Assembly (NCBI RefSeq): GCF_000186865.1
Contig: NW_008705580.1
Location: forward strand, 268,587 to 286,437
DNA from: Aureococcus anophagefferens
Taxonomy: Eukaryota; Sar; Pelagophyceae; Pelagomonadales; Pelagomonadaceae
Length of the DNA stretch: 17,851 bases
Direction: 5' to 3'
The first letter of the stretch is position 1. Each line of letters opens with the position of its first letter. The translations under genes were made by a program, and so were the position numbers. Under the pieces are notes generated by a model. That model did not search any database. It was not told where the DNA came from and saw nothing but the letters and a program-made list of their open reading frames with translations. Below are positions 7,001 to 13,163 of the stretch, piece after piece.

Positions 7001-9678
7001 CAGGCGCAGCGCGCCGTAGAACTCGACGTTCTCGCCCACCGTCAGGTTCGTGTGCATCGTGTCCTCCTGGGGCACGAACCCGACGAAGGGGCCGAAGCCC
7101 TGGACGCTCTCGGGCACGCCGTTGATGGCGACGACGCCCGTCGTCACGCCGTAGGACGCGCGGCCGCTGAGCACGTTGAGCATCGTCGTCTTCCCCGCGC
7201 CCGACGGGCCCATGATCGCCGTGACGCGCCCGGACGCGCAGCGGCCCGTGACGCCCTTGAGCACCTGCGCGGCGCGGCGCGGTGGAGGGGGGCGCGCGAC
7301 GGGGGACGATCGCTCGGTCCAAAACGAGACGCTGGGGGAAAAAGACCTGCAGCCCCGAGCTGCGGAGCTTGAGCCCCAGGTCCTCGAAGTCGACGTCGAT
7401 GGTGAAGCGCACGGGCCGCGACGCCGACGACGCGAGCGAGTCGCGCTCGCTCGCGCGCGGGGCGGCCGACTCGCGCTCGGCGACGAGGGCCGCCGCGTCG
7501 TCGTCGCCCGGCTGCCGCGTGACCAGCAGCGGCGTCTCGAGGTCGCCGCCGAGCACCGGCGGCTCGGCCTTGACTTTTTTGAAGCGTTTCGAACTCAGCG
7601 CGATAACCCCCAAGGCGCCGAGCGCGCCGACGCCCAGCCCCGCGAGGCAGATCTTCACCTCGAGGTGCCGCGGCGCCGCGTCGTCGTCGACGCCGTCGTC
7701 GTCGTAGTCGAGGACGCCCCGGCGCAGCACGACGAGCGCGCCGAAGCCGAGGCCGACGGCGCAGCCGAGCAGCGCCATGGCCGCGTGGCCCTCCTTGGAG
7801 CAGAGCAGGCACGTCCGCGCGCCCGCGGCTCTTTGGAACGTGCACAGCGCGCAGGAGCTCGCGACCAGCAGCGCGGCGACGCCGGCGTAGGCGCCGACGA
7901 GCGCGTGGAACGACGACAGCCGGCCGAGCGTGACGAGCACGAGGGCCACGAGCGACAGGCCCGCGGCCAGGGCCACGCGCAAATGGTTCGCGGGCGACAC
8001 GCCGCAGCAGTGGCGCCGCTCCGCGTCGCGGCGGAAGATGGACTGGGGGTCGAGCGCCGTCGCCGACGGCGCGCAGGCCGTCAGCGCCGCGTGCACGAGC
8101 ACGTAGGCCTGGCGCTTCGCGTGGCGCACGACGAAGCCGCAGGCGCCGACGGCCGCGAAGCACGCGCGCCGCGTCCGCGACGCGTAGTCGTCGCCGTCGT
8201 CGGGCGCCGCGCGCGACGCGAGCGACGCCTCGCGGTCGCCGTCCGACGACGCGCGGAGCGCCGCGAAGGACGCGTCGTCGCGCGGCGCGACGTGGCGCCG
8301 CGCGACGCGCCGGAGGTGGAGGTAGGCCATGAGCGACACCCAGACGCTCGACGTGCCAAACGCGAGGAGGAACACGATGCCCGCGATGGCCGCCATCGCG
8401 TAGAACTTGTTCGCGCTCACGCGGCCGGGCCCCTCGCACTGCTCGTACCAGCGGCAGCGCACGCGGTGGAAGGAGCCCTGGGGGCAGAAGTGGCCCGCGA
8501 GGCACTCGACGCCGACGCGGTCCGGCGACCTGGGCAGGAAAAGGGTGCGAAATGCCCAAACTTTGGAGGCTCCTATCTCGGTCTGTTTCCCCTCGTTTTG
8601 GCTCATTTTTGGACGGGCGATGATCTCTCGGAGCGCTCTCGAAGCGTGGATCCTTTCTTTGGAACAATCGCTCGCGGAACAAGCGAACTTGAATCACCCT
8701 TGTCCTGCCCTGCCGGCGACGGGCAGCTGTAGCCCGCGGCGCAGAGCGCGACGTGGCTCGCGCCGGGGCAGACGTCGCCGTGGACGTAGCGTTGGAGCGT
8801 CGCGTTGTAGTAGGTGACGGCGTGGCTTTCGGCGCCCTTCTCGACGTGCTTCCAGTACTTGCACGTGCCGCCGTCCTCGACGCGGCCGACGCGACGCAGC
8901 TCGACCCGAGCGGGCACGCGATGAAGCACGTCACGTCCGCGAGGCAGAAGAAGCCGTCGGGGCAGGGCGCCGCCGTGTCGAGGTGGGGGTTCGGCCCGCG
9001 CGCGGCGCCGCGCGGCTCGTAGTAGCCCGCGCGGCAGCCCCGCTTGTACACGGGCGCGTCGATGCCGCAGTCGTCCGTGTCCCGCTTGCCGTTGGCCGAC
9101 TCGAGGACGACGGACGCGTTGCAGTGGCTCTGCTTGAGGAGGGCCAGGTCCGCCTTGGAGTAGGAGTCGCCGTAGAGCCGGTCGATGAGGTTCGACACGC
9201 CCGCGGGGTCGAACGCGCCCGCGCGCTCCGCGGACGGCTGGCGCCGCTTCGCGCCGTCGCCCAGGGCCTCGGCGAAGATGTGGGAGTAGCGCACCCAGTA
9301 GGGCGCGTGGGCGTAGACCTGGAACCGCTTCTCGACGACGCCGCAGGTCTCGTAGGCGTAGAACGCGCACGCGACCAAAAGCGCCAGCCGGACGACGTTC
9401 TTGTAGATGAGGTTCTCCTCGTTGTAGTTGAGCTGCTCGAAGCCGCAGACGCAGTCGACGCAGCGCGCCACCGTGCCGTAGTTGCAGCAGACGCAGAGCA
9501 CCTCGTCGCCCCGCGCGGCCTTGGGCGGGCCGCCGTCGGCCTCGGGGCCCCGCCCGGCGCCGCCGGGCGACGGCGGCGCCGCCGGCTCCACGGCGATGTC
9601 GCCGGGCGGGTCGCCCTCCTTGCGCTCCTCCTCCTTGTGCTCGTCCGCCGTCGAGGTCGTGTCGTCGGGAGCCTCCAT
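4092..9678 (-). CDS. ABCG24/28-type ABC half-transporter, ten exons, introner-rich
   Basis: Exons on the minus strand: 9678-8721, 8529-7347, 7264-6813, 6601-6102, 5990-5789, 5588-5366, 5307-5246, 5034-4894, 4824-4738, 4419-4092. Phases agree throughout except for one frameshift near 8880-8905; the product is about 1,378 residues. In order: a charged N terminus; a Cys cluster (CVCC...CVDCVC, residues 62-78); a helix near 94-109; Cys-rich ectodomain motifs CPLGSSC and CLAGHFCPQGSF; several more helices; then the nucleotide-binding domain with Walker A GPSGAGKTT, Q-loop FVPQED, signature ISGGQRKR, Walker B LLFLDEPT, D-loop SGLD and H-loop VVLHQPS. The C-terminal ABC2-type membrane domain includes FAVSGFAYALSIAQDP. 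Domain order and motifs resemble plant ABCG24/ABCG28 transporters; the substrate is unknown. The last intron has two phase-compatible models (GC-AG 4420-4737, or GT-AG 4398-4733). The 5308-5365 and 4825-4893 introns fit only with GC donors. Confidence 0.85.
4558..4656. repeat. 33-bp tandem repeat inside the last intron of the ABC gene
   Basis: Units beginning GCGGTCCACGGCGC start at 4558, 4591 and 4624. The first two are identical over 33 bp (with the shared block GAGCCAGGGGTCGGGCTCGC). The third has a small insertion and substitutions. The array lies in the longest intron of the gene (about 320 nt) and encodes nothing recognisable. Confidence 0.8.
5035..5237 (-). mobile_element. Introner element, family A copy 1 (intron 5035-5245 of the ABC gene)
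   Basis: A 203-bp element with perfect 15-bp terminal inverted repeats CTGTGTGGAAATCAA / TTGATTTCCACACAG and an 8-bp target-site duplication, CCGCGAAC on the plus strand, at 5027-5034 and 5238-5245. On the gene strand the upstream TSD copy reads GTTCGCGG and its first bases are the GT donor; the element end gives the CAG acceptor. Removing element plus one TSD restores ATG-TTC-GCG-GTG, joining SAM to FAVSGFAYALS. It has no ORF of its own, so it is non-autonomous. It differs from family A copy 2 at about 25 of 203 positions. Confidence 0.9.
5589..5780 (-). mobile_element. Introner element, family B copy 1 (intron 5589-5788 of the ABC gene)
   Basis: A 192-bp element flanked by the 8-bp duplication CCTTGAAC (5581-5588 and 5781-5788). 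The inverted ends on the gene strand are CAGGGCAGCAAAAGAGAG and, reverse-complemented, CTGGGCGGCAAAAGGGTG: imperfect but clearly paired. The donor GT comes from the TSD copy GTTCAAGG and the acceptor CCCAG from the element. Splicing joins YENFE to FKDAQTLFF. The interior core TTCGGCTGATTTTTGGACGA reads on the gene strand. Confidence 0.9.
5991..6101 (-). mobile_element. Probable decayed introner (intron of the ABC gene)
   Basis: A 111-nt intron with donor GTCCGGCG and acceptor CACGCAG; phases agree with both neighbouring exons. Positions 6030-6085 on the plus strand are alignable to family A (GAGAACTCGACGAGAG, then GTCCAAACATCGGCCGCGTC against GTCCAAAAATCAGCCGAATC in copy 2). Terminal repeats are no longer clear. 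The sequence after the acceptor (GCCGCGCG) matches the donor octamer at only 5 of 8 positions, as expected for an old insertion. Confidence 0.65.
6602..6804 (-). mobile_element. Introner element, family A copy 2 (GC-AG intron 6602-6812 of the ABC gene)
   Basis: A 203-bp element with 15-bp inverted ends CTGCGCCGAATTCAA / TTGAATTCGGCACAG (one mismatch) and the 8-bp duplication TCGTCGGC at 6594-6601 and 6805-6812. On the gene strand the TSD reads GCCGACGA, so the donor is GC. Splicing from that GC to the element's terminal CAG rebuilds LDEPTSGLDSTT across the Walker B/D-loop, which fixes the splice sites. The nearest GT (ACT|GTGCC) would shift the frame. Same length and orientation as family A copy 1. 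Confidence 0.92.
7265..7346 (-). other. Short ABC-gene intron with an introner-like core
   Basis: An 82-nt GT-AG intron (CTGCAG|GTCTTTTT ... CCGCGCAG|GTGCTC) joining LKLRSSGLQ to VLKGVTGRC in phase 0. The gene strand carries TTTTGGACCGAGCGATCGTC, close to the family B core TTTTTGGACGAGCGATCATC. No target duplication or inverted ends remain. It is either a heavily deleted introner or a chance resemblance. Confidence 0.45.
8530..8712 (+). mobile_element. Introner element, family B copy 2, antisense to its host gene (intron 8530-8720 of the ABC gene)
   Basis: A 183-bp element with ends CTGGGCAGGAAAAGGGTG and CACCCTTGTCCTGCCCTG and the 8-bp duplication CCGGCGAC at 8522-8529 and 8713-8720. The family core lies on the plus strand (GGCTCATTTTTGGACGGGCG), opposite to transcription of the ABC gene. 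It is still spliced in the same way: donor GT from the TSD copy GTCGCCGG and acceptor CCCAG from the element end, joining GYSCP to SPDRVGVECLAGHFC in phase 2. Confidence 0.9.
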
Positions 9679-9777
9679 CGTGCTCTCCCAATCAGATGGG
9701 CTGCTTTCTAAAAAAAACAGCCATGTTGAAGAGACTTTAAAAGCGCGTGCCAGACACTTGGGCAGCCAGTTGAGACG
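9679..9777. promoter_or_regulatory. Divergent promoter region between the ABC and TMEM181-like genes
   Basis: The start codons of the ABC gene (9678, minus) and the TMEM181-like gene (9778, plus) are separated by 99 bp. The spacer is less GC-rich and contains an A8 run at 9710-9717 and a TATA-like CTTTAAAAG at 9735-9743, about 35 bp before the plus-strand ATG. A shared bidirectional promoter is inferred from spacing alone. Confidence 0.45.
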
Positions 9778-11400
9778 ATGAGCGCGGGCGAATTGGGCGT
9801 CGAGCGGTCGTCGGACGATGTCCTGCGCAGCCCGCGCACGACGCTCGCCACCCTGGGCACCTACCTCGTCGCCCTGAGCCTCGCGCTCATCATCGGCGCC
9901 GTGGGCCCCGTGGCCATCAAGAAGCACAATTCGACGCACTCGACGCGGTCCCACGACGTCGTCGCCGCGCGCACGGAGTACCCCGTCTTCAGCGGCGCGT
10001 TGACGGCCATGGTGCCCGCGCACCAGATGCTCTGGCTCGACTGCCTCGTCGCGCGGCCCGCGAGCTTCGGGTCGAAGGGCGACAAGACGTTCCAATTGGC
10101 CTTCGAGGTCTCGGCGACGGGCGAGACGAAGCAGGGCAAGACCCACAAGCTCGCGACGAAGCGCTACGACTACCACACCGTGCGCTGCAAAAGCGGCGAG
10201 GCCTGGTGCAAGGCCGTGCCCCTCTTCGCGCAGCACGCAATCCTCTACGACCGCTACGACGTCGCGGCGTCCGTCGTCCACGCGTTCGGCACCTACCCCG
10301 GCGCGGGCATCTCCTGGTCCGTGGACGGCGCGACGATGACGACGGAGGTGGACGCGCCGGTCCTGACGACGAAGATGGAGCTCCACTTCGTGAATCGCGA
10401 GTACACGTCGTTCGAATTAGGCTTCTACGCGGTCTACCTCGTGGCGTCCGTGCTCGCCGTCGTCGCGCCGCGGGTCGGCTTCTACGCGCGCCTGCCCGCG
10501 TCGCACTGGACGCCGGAGCAGGGCTGGTGCCTCGCGCTGCTCGTCGCGCACGCGGTCGGCTTCGTGAACCCGCTCTACGCCCTGGAGGTCGGCGCCAAGT
10601 CCAAGGTCGCGTCGCTCGTGCTCAGCGCCCTCTACCTCTACGGCTGCTTCACCTTCCTGGGGCTGGGCCTCTGCTACGCGCTCCTCTTCGCCCACGCGCT
10701 CAACGGGGCAGGACAAGAGAGCGAAATTCCCAACTTCAAAGCCTCATATCTCGGCCGTTTTCCACTCGTTTTGGCTGATTTTTGGGCGAGCGATCATCTC
10801 TTGGAACGGTCTCGAAGCGTGGGTGCTTTTTCCGGGGCGCGCGCGCGGAACACTCACGTTGAAGCGACGTTGAATCTCTCTTGTCCTGCCCAGGCGCTCA
10901 ACGAGCCCGTCCGCGCGCGGCGCCGCGTCACGCTCAAGCTCGGCGTCGGCGCGGTGCTCCTCTGCGCGACGTGGGGCGTCCTCGGCGCGACGCGGGCCTT
11001 GTTCGGCCGCCTCGAGGGCGCGGGGGACCCCCAGTACGACGACCCGGGCCACCACCACGTCTACGCGGCGACGGACGGCGCGCTCGCGTGCTGCACGGCC
11101 TGCTACTGCGCGGCGTACGCGTGCCTCTACGCGCGCTGCGCGAAGAAGCTCCACCTCGCGCCGGCCCACGACCTGCTCTCCATCTGGCTCCTCCACGCCT
11201 TCGTCGTGTCGGCCTTCGTCGGCGCCTTCGTCGGCGGCTACGACACGGTCCACACGAAGCCGCTCGCCTTCGCGGCCTTCCTCTCCGCGCCGACCTTCGC
11301 GGTCTGGTGCCTCGCGTTCCTCAACGCCAAGAGCGGATTTCGCAAGAACGACGATGGTGTTGATGGGGGGATGGAGAACGACATGAACGCGATGCTCTAG
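9778..11400 (+). CDS. TMEM181-like (GOST-type) seven-helix membrane protein, one introner intron
   Basis: Exons 9778-10695 and 10894-11400 give about 474 residues. An N-terminal anchor helix (LGTYLVALSLALIIGAVGP) is followed by a lumenal/extracellular beta-rich domain of about 190 residues with Cys pairs. The transition ELHFVNREYTSFELGFYAVY leads into about seven hydrophobic helices, with HWTPEQGWCLALLVAH and FVNPLYALE between the second and third. This order (lumenal domain, F/Y-E-hG, then EQ-W...NP) resembles TMEM181/Wntless-like GOST proteins, which act in Golgi and secretory traffic. The assignment is by remembered family pattern, so moderate. The reading frame also runs open through the 198-nt intron, so an unspliced 540-residue form is formally possible. 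Confidence 0.65.
   Translation: MSAGELGVERSSDDVLRSPRTTLATLGTYLVALSLALIIGAVGPVAIKKHNSTHSTRSHDVVAARTEYPVFSGALTAMVPAHQMLWLDCLVARPASFGSKGDKTFQLAFEVSATGETKQGKTHKLATKRYDYHTVRCKSGEAWCKAVPLFAQHAILYDRYDVAASVVHAFGTYPGAGISWSVDGATMTTEVDAPVLTTKMELHFVNREYTSFELGFYAVYLVASVLAVVAPRVGFYARLPASHWTPEQGWCLALLVAHAVGFVNPLYALEVGAKSKVASLVLSALYLYGCFTFLGLGLCYALLFAHALNGAGQESEIPNFKASYLGRFPLVLADFWASDHLLERSRSVGAFSGARARNTHVEATLNLSCPAQALNEPVRARRRVTLKLGVGAVLLCATWGVLGATRALFGRLEGAGDPQYDDPGHHHVYAATDGALACCTACYCAAYACLYARCAKKLHLAPAHDLLSIWLLHAFVVSAFVGAFVGGYDTVHTKPLAFAAFLSAPTFAVWCLAFLNAKSGFRKNDDGVDGGMENDMNAML
10704..10893 (+). mobile_element. Introner element, family B copy 3 (GC-AG intron 10696-10893 of the TMEM181-like gene)
   Basis: A 190-bp element with 17-bp ends CGGGGCAGGACAAGAGA / TCTCTTGTCCTGCCCAG (one mismatch) and the 8-bp duplication GCGCTCAA at 10696-10703 and 10894-10901. 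The donor is the GC of the first TSD copy and the acceptor CAG is the element end. Splicing joins CTCTTCGCCCAC to GCGCTCAACGAG (FAH|ALNEP) in phase 0. The core GGCTGATTTTTGGGCGAGCG is in the sense direction. Confidence 0.9.
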
Positions 11401-11776
11401 GGGTCGGCTTAGCCCTGTGTAAGATTTTGAGCGATTTTGCTTAGCCGCGTCGCAGGGAGGAATCGAAGGGAGGGAGGACCAAAGGGAAGGGCTAGGGTAG
11501 TGGAGCGAGGAGCACGATCGGGAGGATCGGCCTAGTGCCCCATACCACGCCTAAGCCAGCGGCCATGTGACCCAGCGCAGCTCCTCCGAAGAGGCCGTCG
11601 CCGACGCCACATCGCCACCCACGTCACCGAGAAAGCGCAACCCCCCTGGATAAGCCACACGAGAAAGCGCATCTCGTCGCCGTCGTCTCCGCTACTGCCG
11701 CCGTCGTCGAGCGATTTTGCCTGTTGCGAGTGCGAGTGAGTGTAAGACGAGTGAGGCGACGAGCGTGGAAGAGATC
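11401..11776. other. Spacer upstream of MYND paralog 1, with an extra segment bounded by 12-bp direct repeats
   Basis: The 376-bp spacer matches the 111-bp spacer of copy 2 at both ends. In the middle it carries about 268 extra bases between two copies of GAGCGATTTTGC (11429-11440 and 11709-11720). I see no gene or terminal inverted repeats in it; a short repeat CGAGAAAGCGCA occurs twice. It presumably includes the promoter of paralog 1. Confidence 0.7.
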
Positions 11777-12838
11777 ATGGACCCGGAACTGATCAAGAAG
11801 AAGCGAGAGTACGAGGCGCGAAAAACTCGTACAAAGCTGGCGCTCAACATATGCACGATTTGCGGGAAGAAGGATGCCCGGCGCTGTAAAGGGTGCGGCA
11901 CGACGGCCTACTGTTCGACGGACTGCCAACGCATCGACTGGTGCGACCGGGGCCACCAGAAGGTATGCAAGAAGATCCAGGCCGCGGCGGCGGCGCGGGC
12001 CGAGGCGCCGACGCCCCCGCCGTCGCCGCCGCGGGAGGTGTTCTACGGCCCCGCGCCGCGGTCGCACGCCGACGAGATCCGCGCGCGCATCGCGGCGGAG
12101 CACGAGGCCGCCCGCGTGCGACGCGAGGCGAACCCTGAGCGGGAGCCGCTGTCTGCGCGGCACGGGTCGCGGTGCCCGATCTGCCTCGAGGAGTGGGACG
12201 TGAATGCGACGAACGTGTTTCGCACCTGCTGCTGCCGAAAGGTCTGCCGATCGTGCGAGCACAAGATCAGACTCGGCGCGTGTCCCCTCTGTCGTTTACC
12301 GTGCCCAGATGATCCCGCGGAACAGCTCTCGCGTCTTCGCCGCCATGCGGAGAACGAGGTGCCGGAAGCGATTACGTCTTTGGGAGACGCGTACCGCCAT
12401 GGTCGGTTGGGCCTCGTGAAATCCGATAAGAAAGCCGCGAAGATTTACCGGCGCGCCGTGGAGCTCGGAAACGTGGACGCGATGAGATACCTTGCGGGAT
12501 TGCACAACACTGGAAGTGGCGTCAAGCTGGACAAGAAGAAGGCGGAGCGGCTGTATCGCATGGCCGCAGATCGAGGCGACACGATCGCGCAAACAAAGTT
12601 AGGGTTTTTACTTTACTCTGAGAAGAAACTTGAAGAAGCGTTCCGGTACTACACCCTCGCGGCGGATCAAGGCTTTTCTATGGCGGAGACTTCCCTTGGC
12701 TGTTGTTACGGGCGCGGAGAAGGCACGGAAGTCGACCTCGGCAAAGCCAGGTACTGGTTCGAGCGCGCCGCTGCCAAGGGCGACGAGGATGCTATAGCGT
12801 GTCTCGCGGACCTCGACGACGCGCGAGATATTGCCTAA
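11777..12838 (+). CDS. MYND zinc finger + RING + Sel1-repeat protein, paralog 1
   Basis: Single exon, 353 residues from the ATG at 11777, the start conserved in the paralog; an upstream in-frame ATG at 11717 exists only here. The MYND finger is at 26-64 (C26, C29, C37, C40, C46, C50, H60, C64). A Pro-rich linker carries PTPPPSPPREVFYGPAPRS. The RING-type finger is at 133-172 (CPIC ... CCCRKVCRSC ... CPLC). The C-terminal half holds about four Sel1-like repeats (e.g. KKAAKIYRRAVELGNVDAM, ARYWFERAAAKGDEDAI), which form an alpha solenoid for protein binding. The combination suggests a ubiquitin-ligase-like adaptor, but no substrate can be inferred. Its stop is only seven bases before a residual SLC4 tail. 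Confidence 0.85.
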   Translation: MDPELIKKKREYEARKTRTKLALNICTICGKKDARRCKGCGTTAYCSTDCQRIDWCDRGHQKVCKKIQAAAAARAEAPTPPPSPPREVFYGPAPRSHADEIRARIAAEHEAARVRREANPEREPLSARHGSRCPICLEEWDVNATNVFRTCCCRKVCRSCEHKIRLGACPLCRLPCPDDPAEQLSRLRRHAENEVPEAITSLGDAYRHGRLGLVKSDKKAAKIYRRAVELGNVDAMRYLAGLHNTGSGVKLDKKKAERLYRMAADRGDTIAQTKLGFLLYSEKKLEEAFRYYTLAADQGFSMAETSLGCCYGRGEGTEVDLGKARYWFERAAAKGDEDAIACLADLDDARDIA

Positions 12839-12845
12839 ACCATCT

Positions 12846-12929
12846 TTACGCCGCGTCGTCGCCCGAGCCCGAGATGCTGCGCTTGCGCGCGGGCGAGTCG
12901 TGCTTGGCCTTGGCGTCGTCGCCGCCGCG
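12846..12929 (-). pseudogene. Truncated 3' tail of the SLC4-type transporter gene (duplication remnant)
   Basis: On the minus strand this encodes the last 20-odd codons of the transporter at 14229-16091, ending KRSISGSGDDAA and a TAA stop. It matches 14229-14309 almost base for base, then stops abruptly near 12929. There is no upstream transporter sequence, so it is a breakpoint relic, not a gene. Confidence 0.9.
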
Positions 12930-13052
12930 TTCCTCTCTGCGCCGACCTTCGCGGTCTGGTGCCTCGCGTTCTTGAGCGCGAAGCCCGTCTGGCGCAAGGA
13001 CGACGCCGCCGCCGAGGGGGGCATGGAGAACGACATGAGCGCGATGCTCTAG
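12930..13052 (+). pseudogene. Truncated 3' tail of the TMEM181-like gene (duplication remnant)
   Basis: This encodes FLSAPTFAVWCLAFLSAK and, at the end, GGMENDMSAML plus stop, matching the C terminus of the intact gene (FLSAPTFAVWCLAFLNAK ... GGMENDMNAML). It begins abruptly at the duplication junction. The following spacer also matches the sequence after 11400. It may now act as upstream sequence for MYND paralog 2. Confidence 0.9.
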
Positions 13053-13163
13053 GGGTCGGCTTAGCCCTGTGTGAGATTTTGAGCGATTTTACCTGTTGCG
13101 AGGTGACGATAGACGAGTGAGGTGGGTGAATAGGAGCGTCGGCGACGAGCGTGGGAAGAGATC

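Larger units (their letters stand above)
11278..12929 (+). repeat. Tandem duplication, copy 1 (TMEM181-like tail + MYND gene + SLC4 tail)
   Basis: From TTCCTCTC at 11278 the sequence is paralogous to 12930-14309. The unit comprises the last 40 codons of the TMEM181-like gene, the intergenic spacer, the MYND-RING-Sel1 gene and the 3' tail of the SLC4-type gene. Blocks such as CTCTAGGGGTCGGCTTAGCC are identical in both copies. Confidence 0.85.

Noticed and set aside
7144..10386. A 1,080-codon open frame on the minus strand spanning the ABC gene, its promoter and part of the TMEM181-like gene
   Set aside because: Only the part between 9678 and about 8890 is real ABC coding sequence. The rest is Arg/Ala-rich shadow translation of GC-rich genes on the other frame or strand.
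5035..10893. Search for a transposase inside or beside the introners
   Set aside because: All copies are 183-203 bp with no ORF of their own; no transposase-like protein is visible in the window, so an autonomous partner must lie elsewhere.
11717..11776. Upstream in-frame ATG giving MYND paralog 1 twenty extra residues
   Set aside because: The extension is absent from paralog 2, whose conserved start corresponds to 11777; a one-base difference just upstream puts the copies out of frame there.
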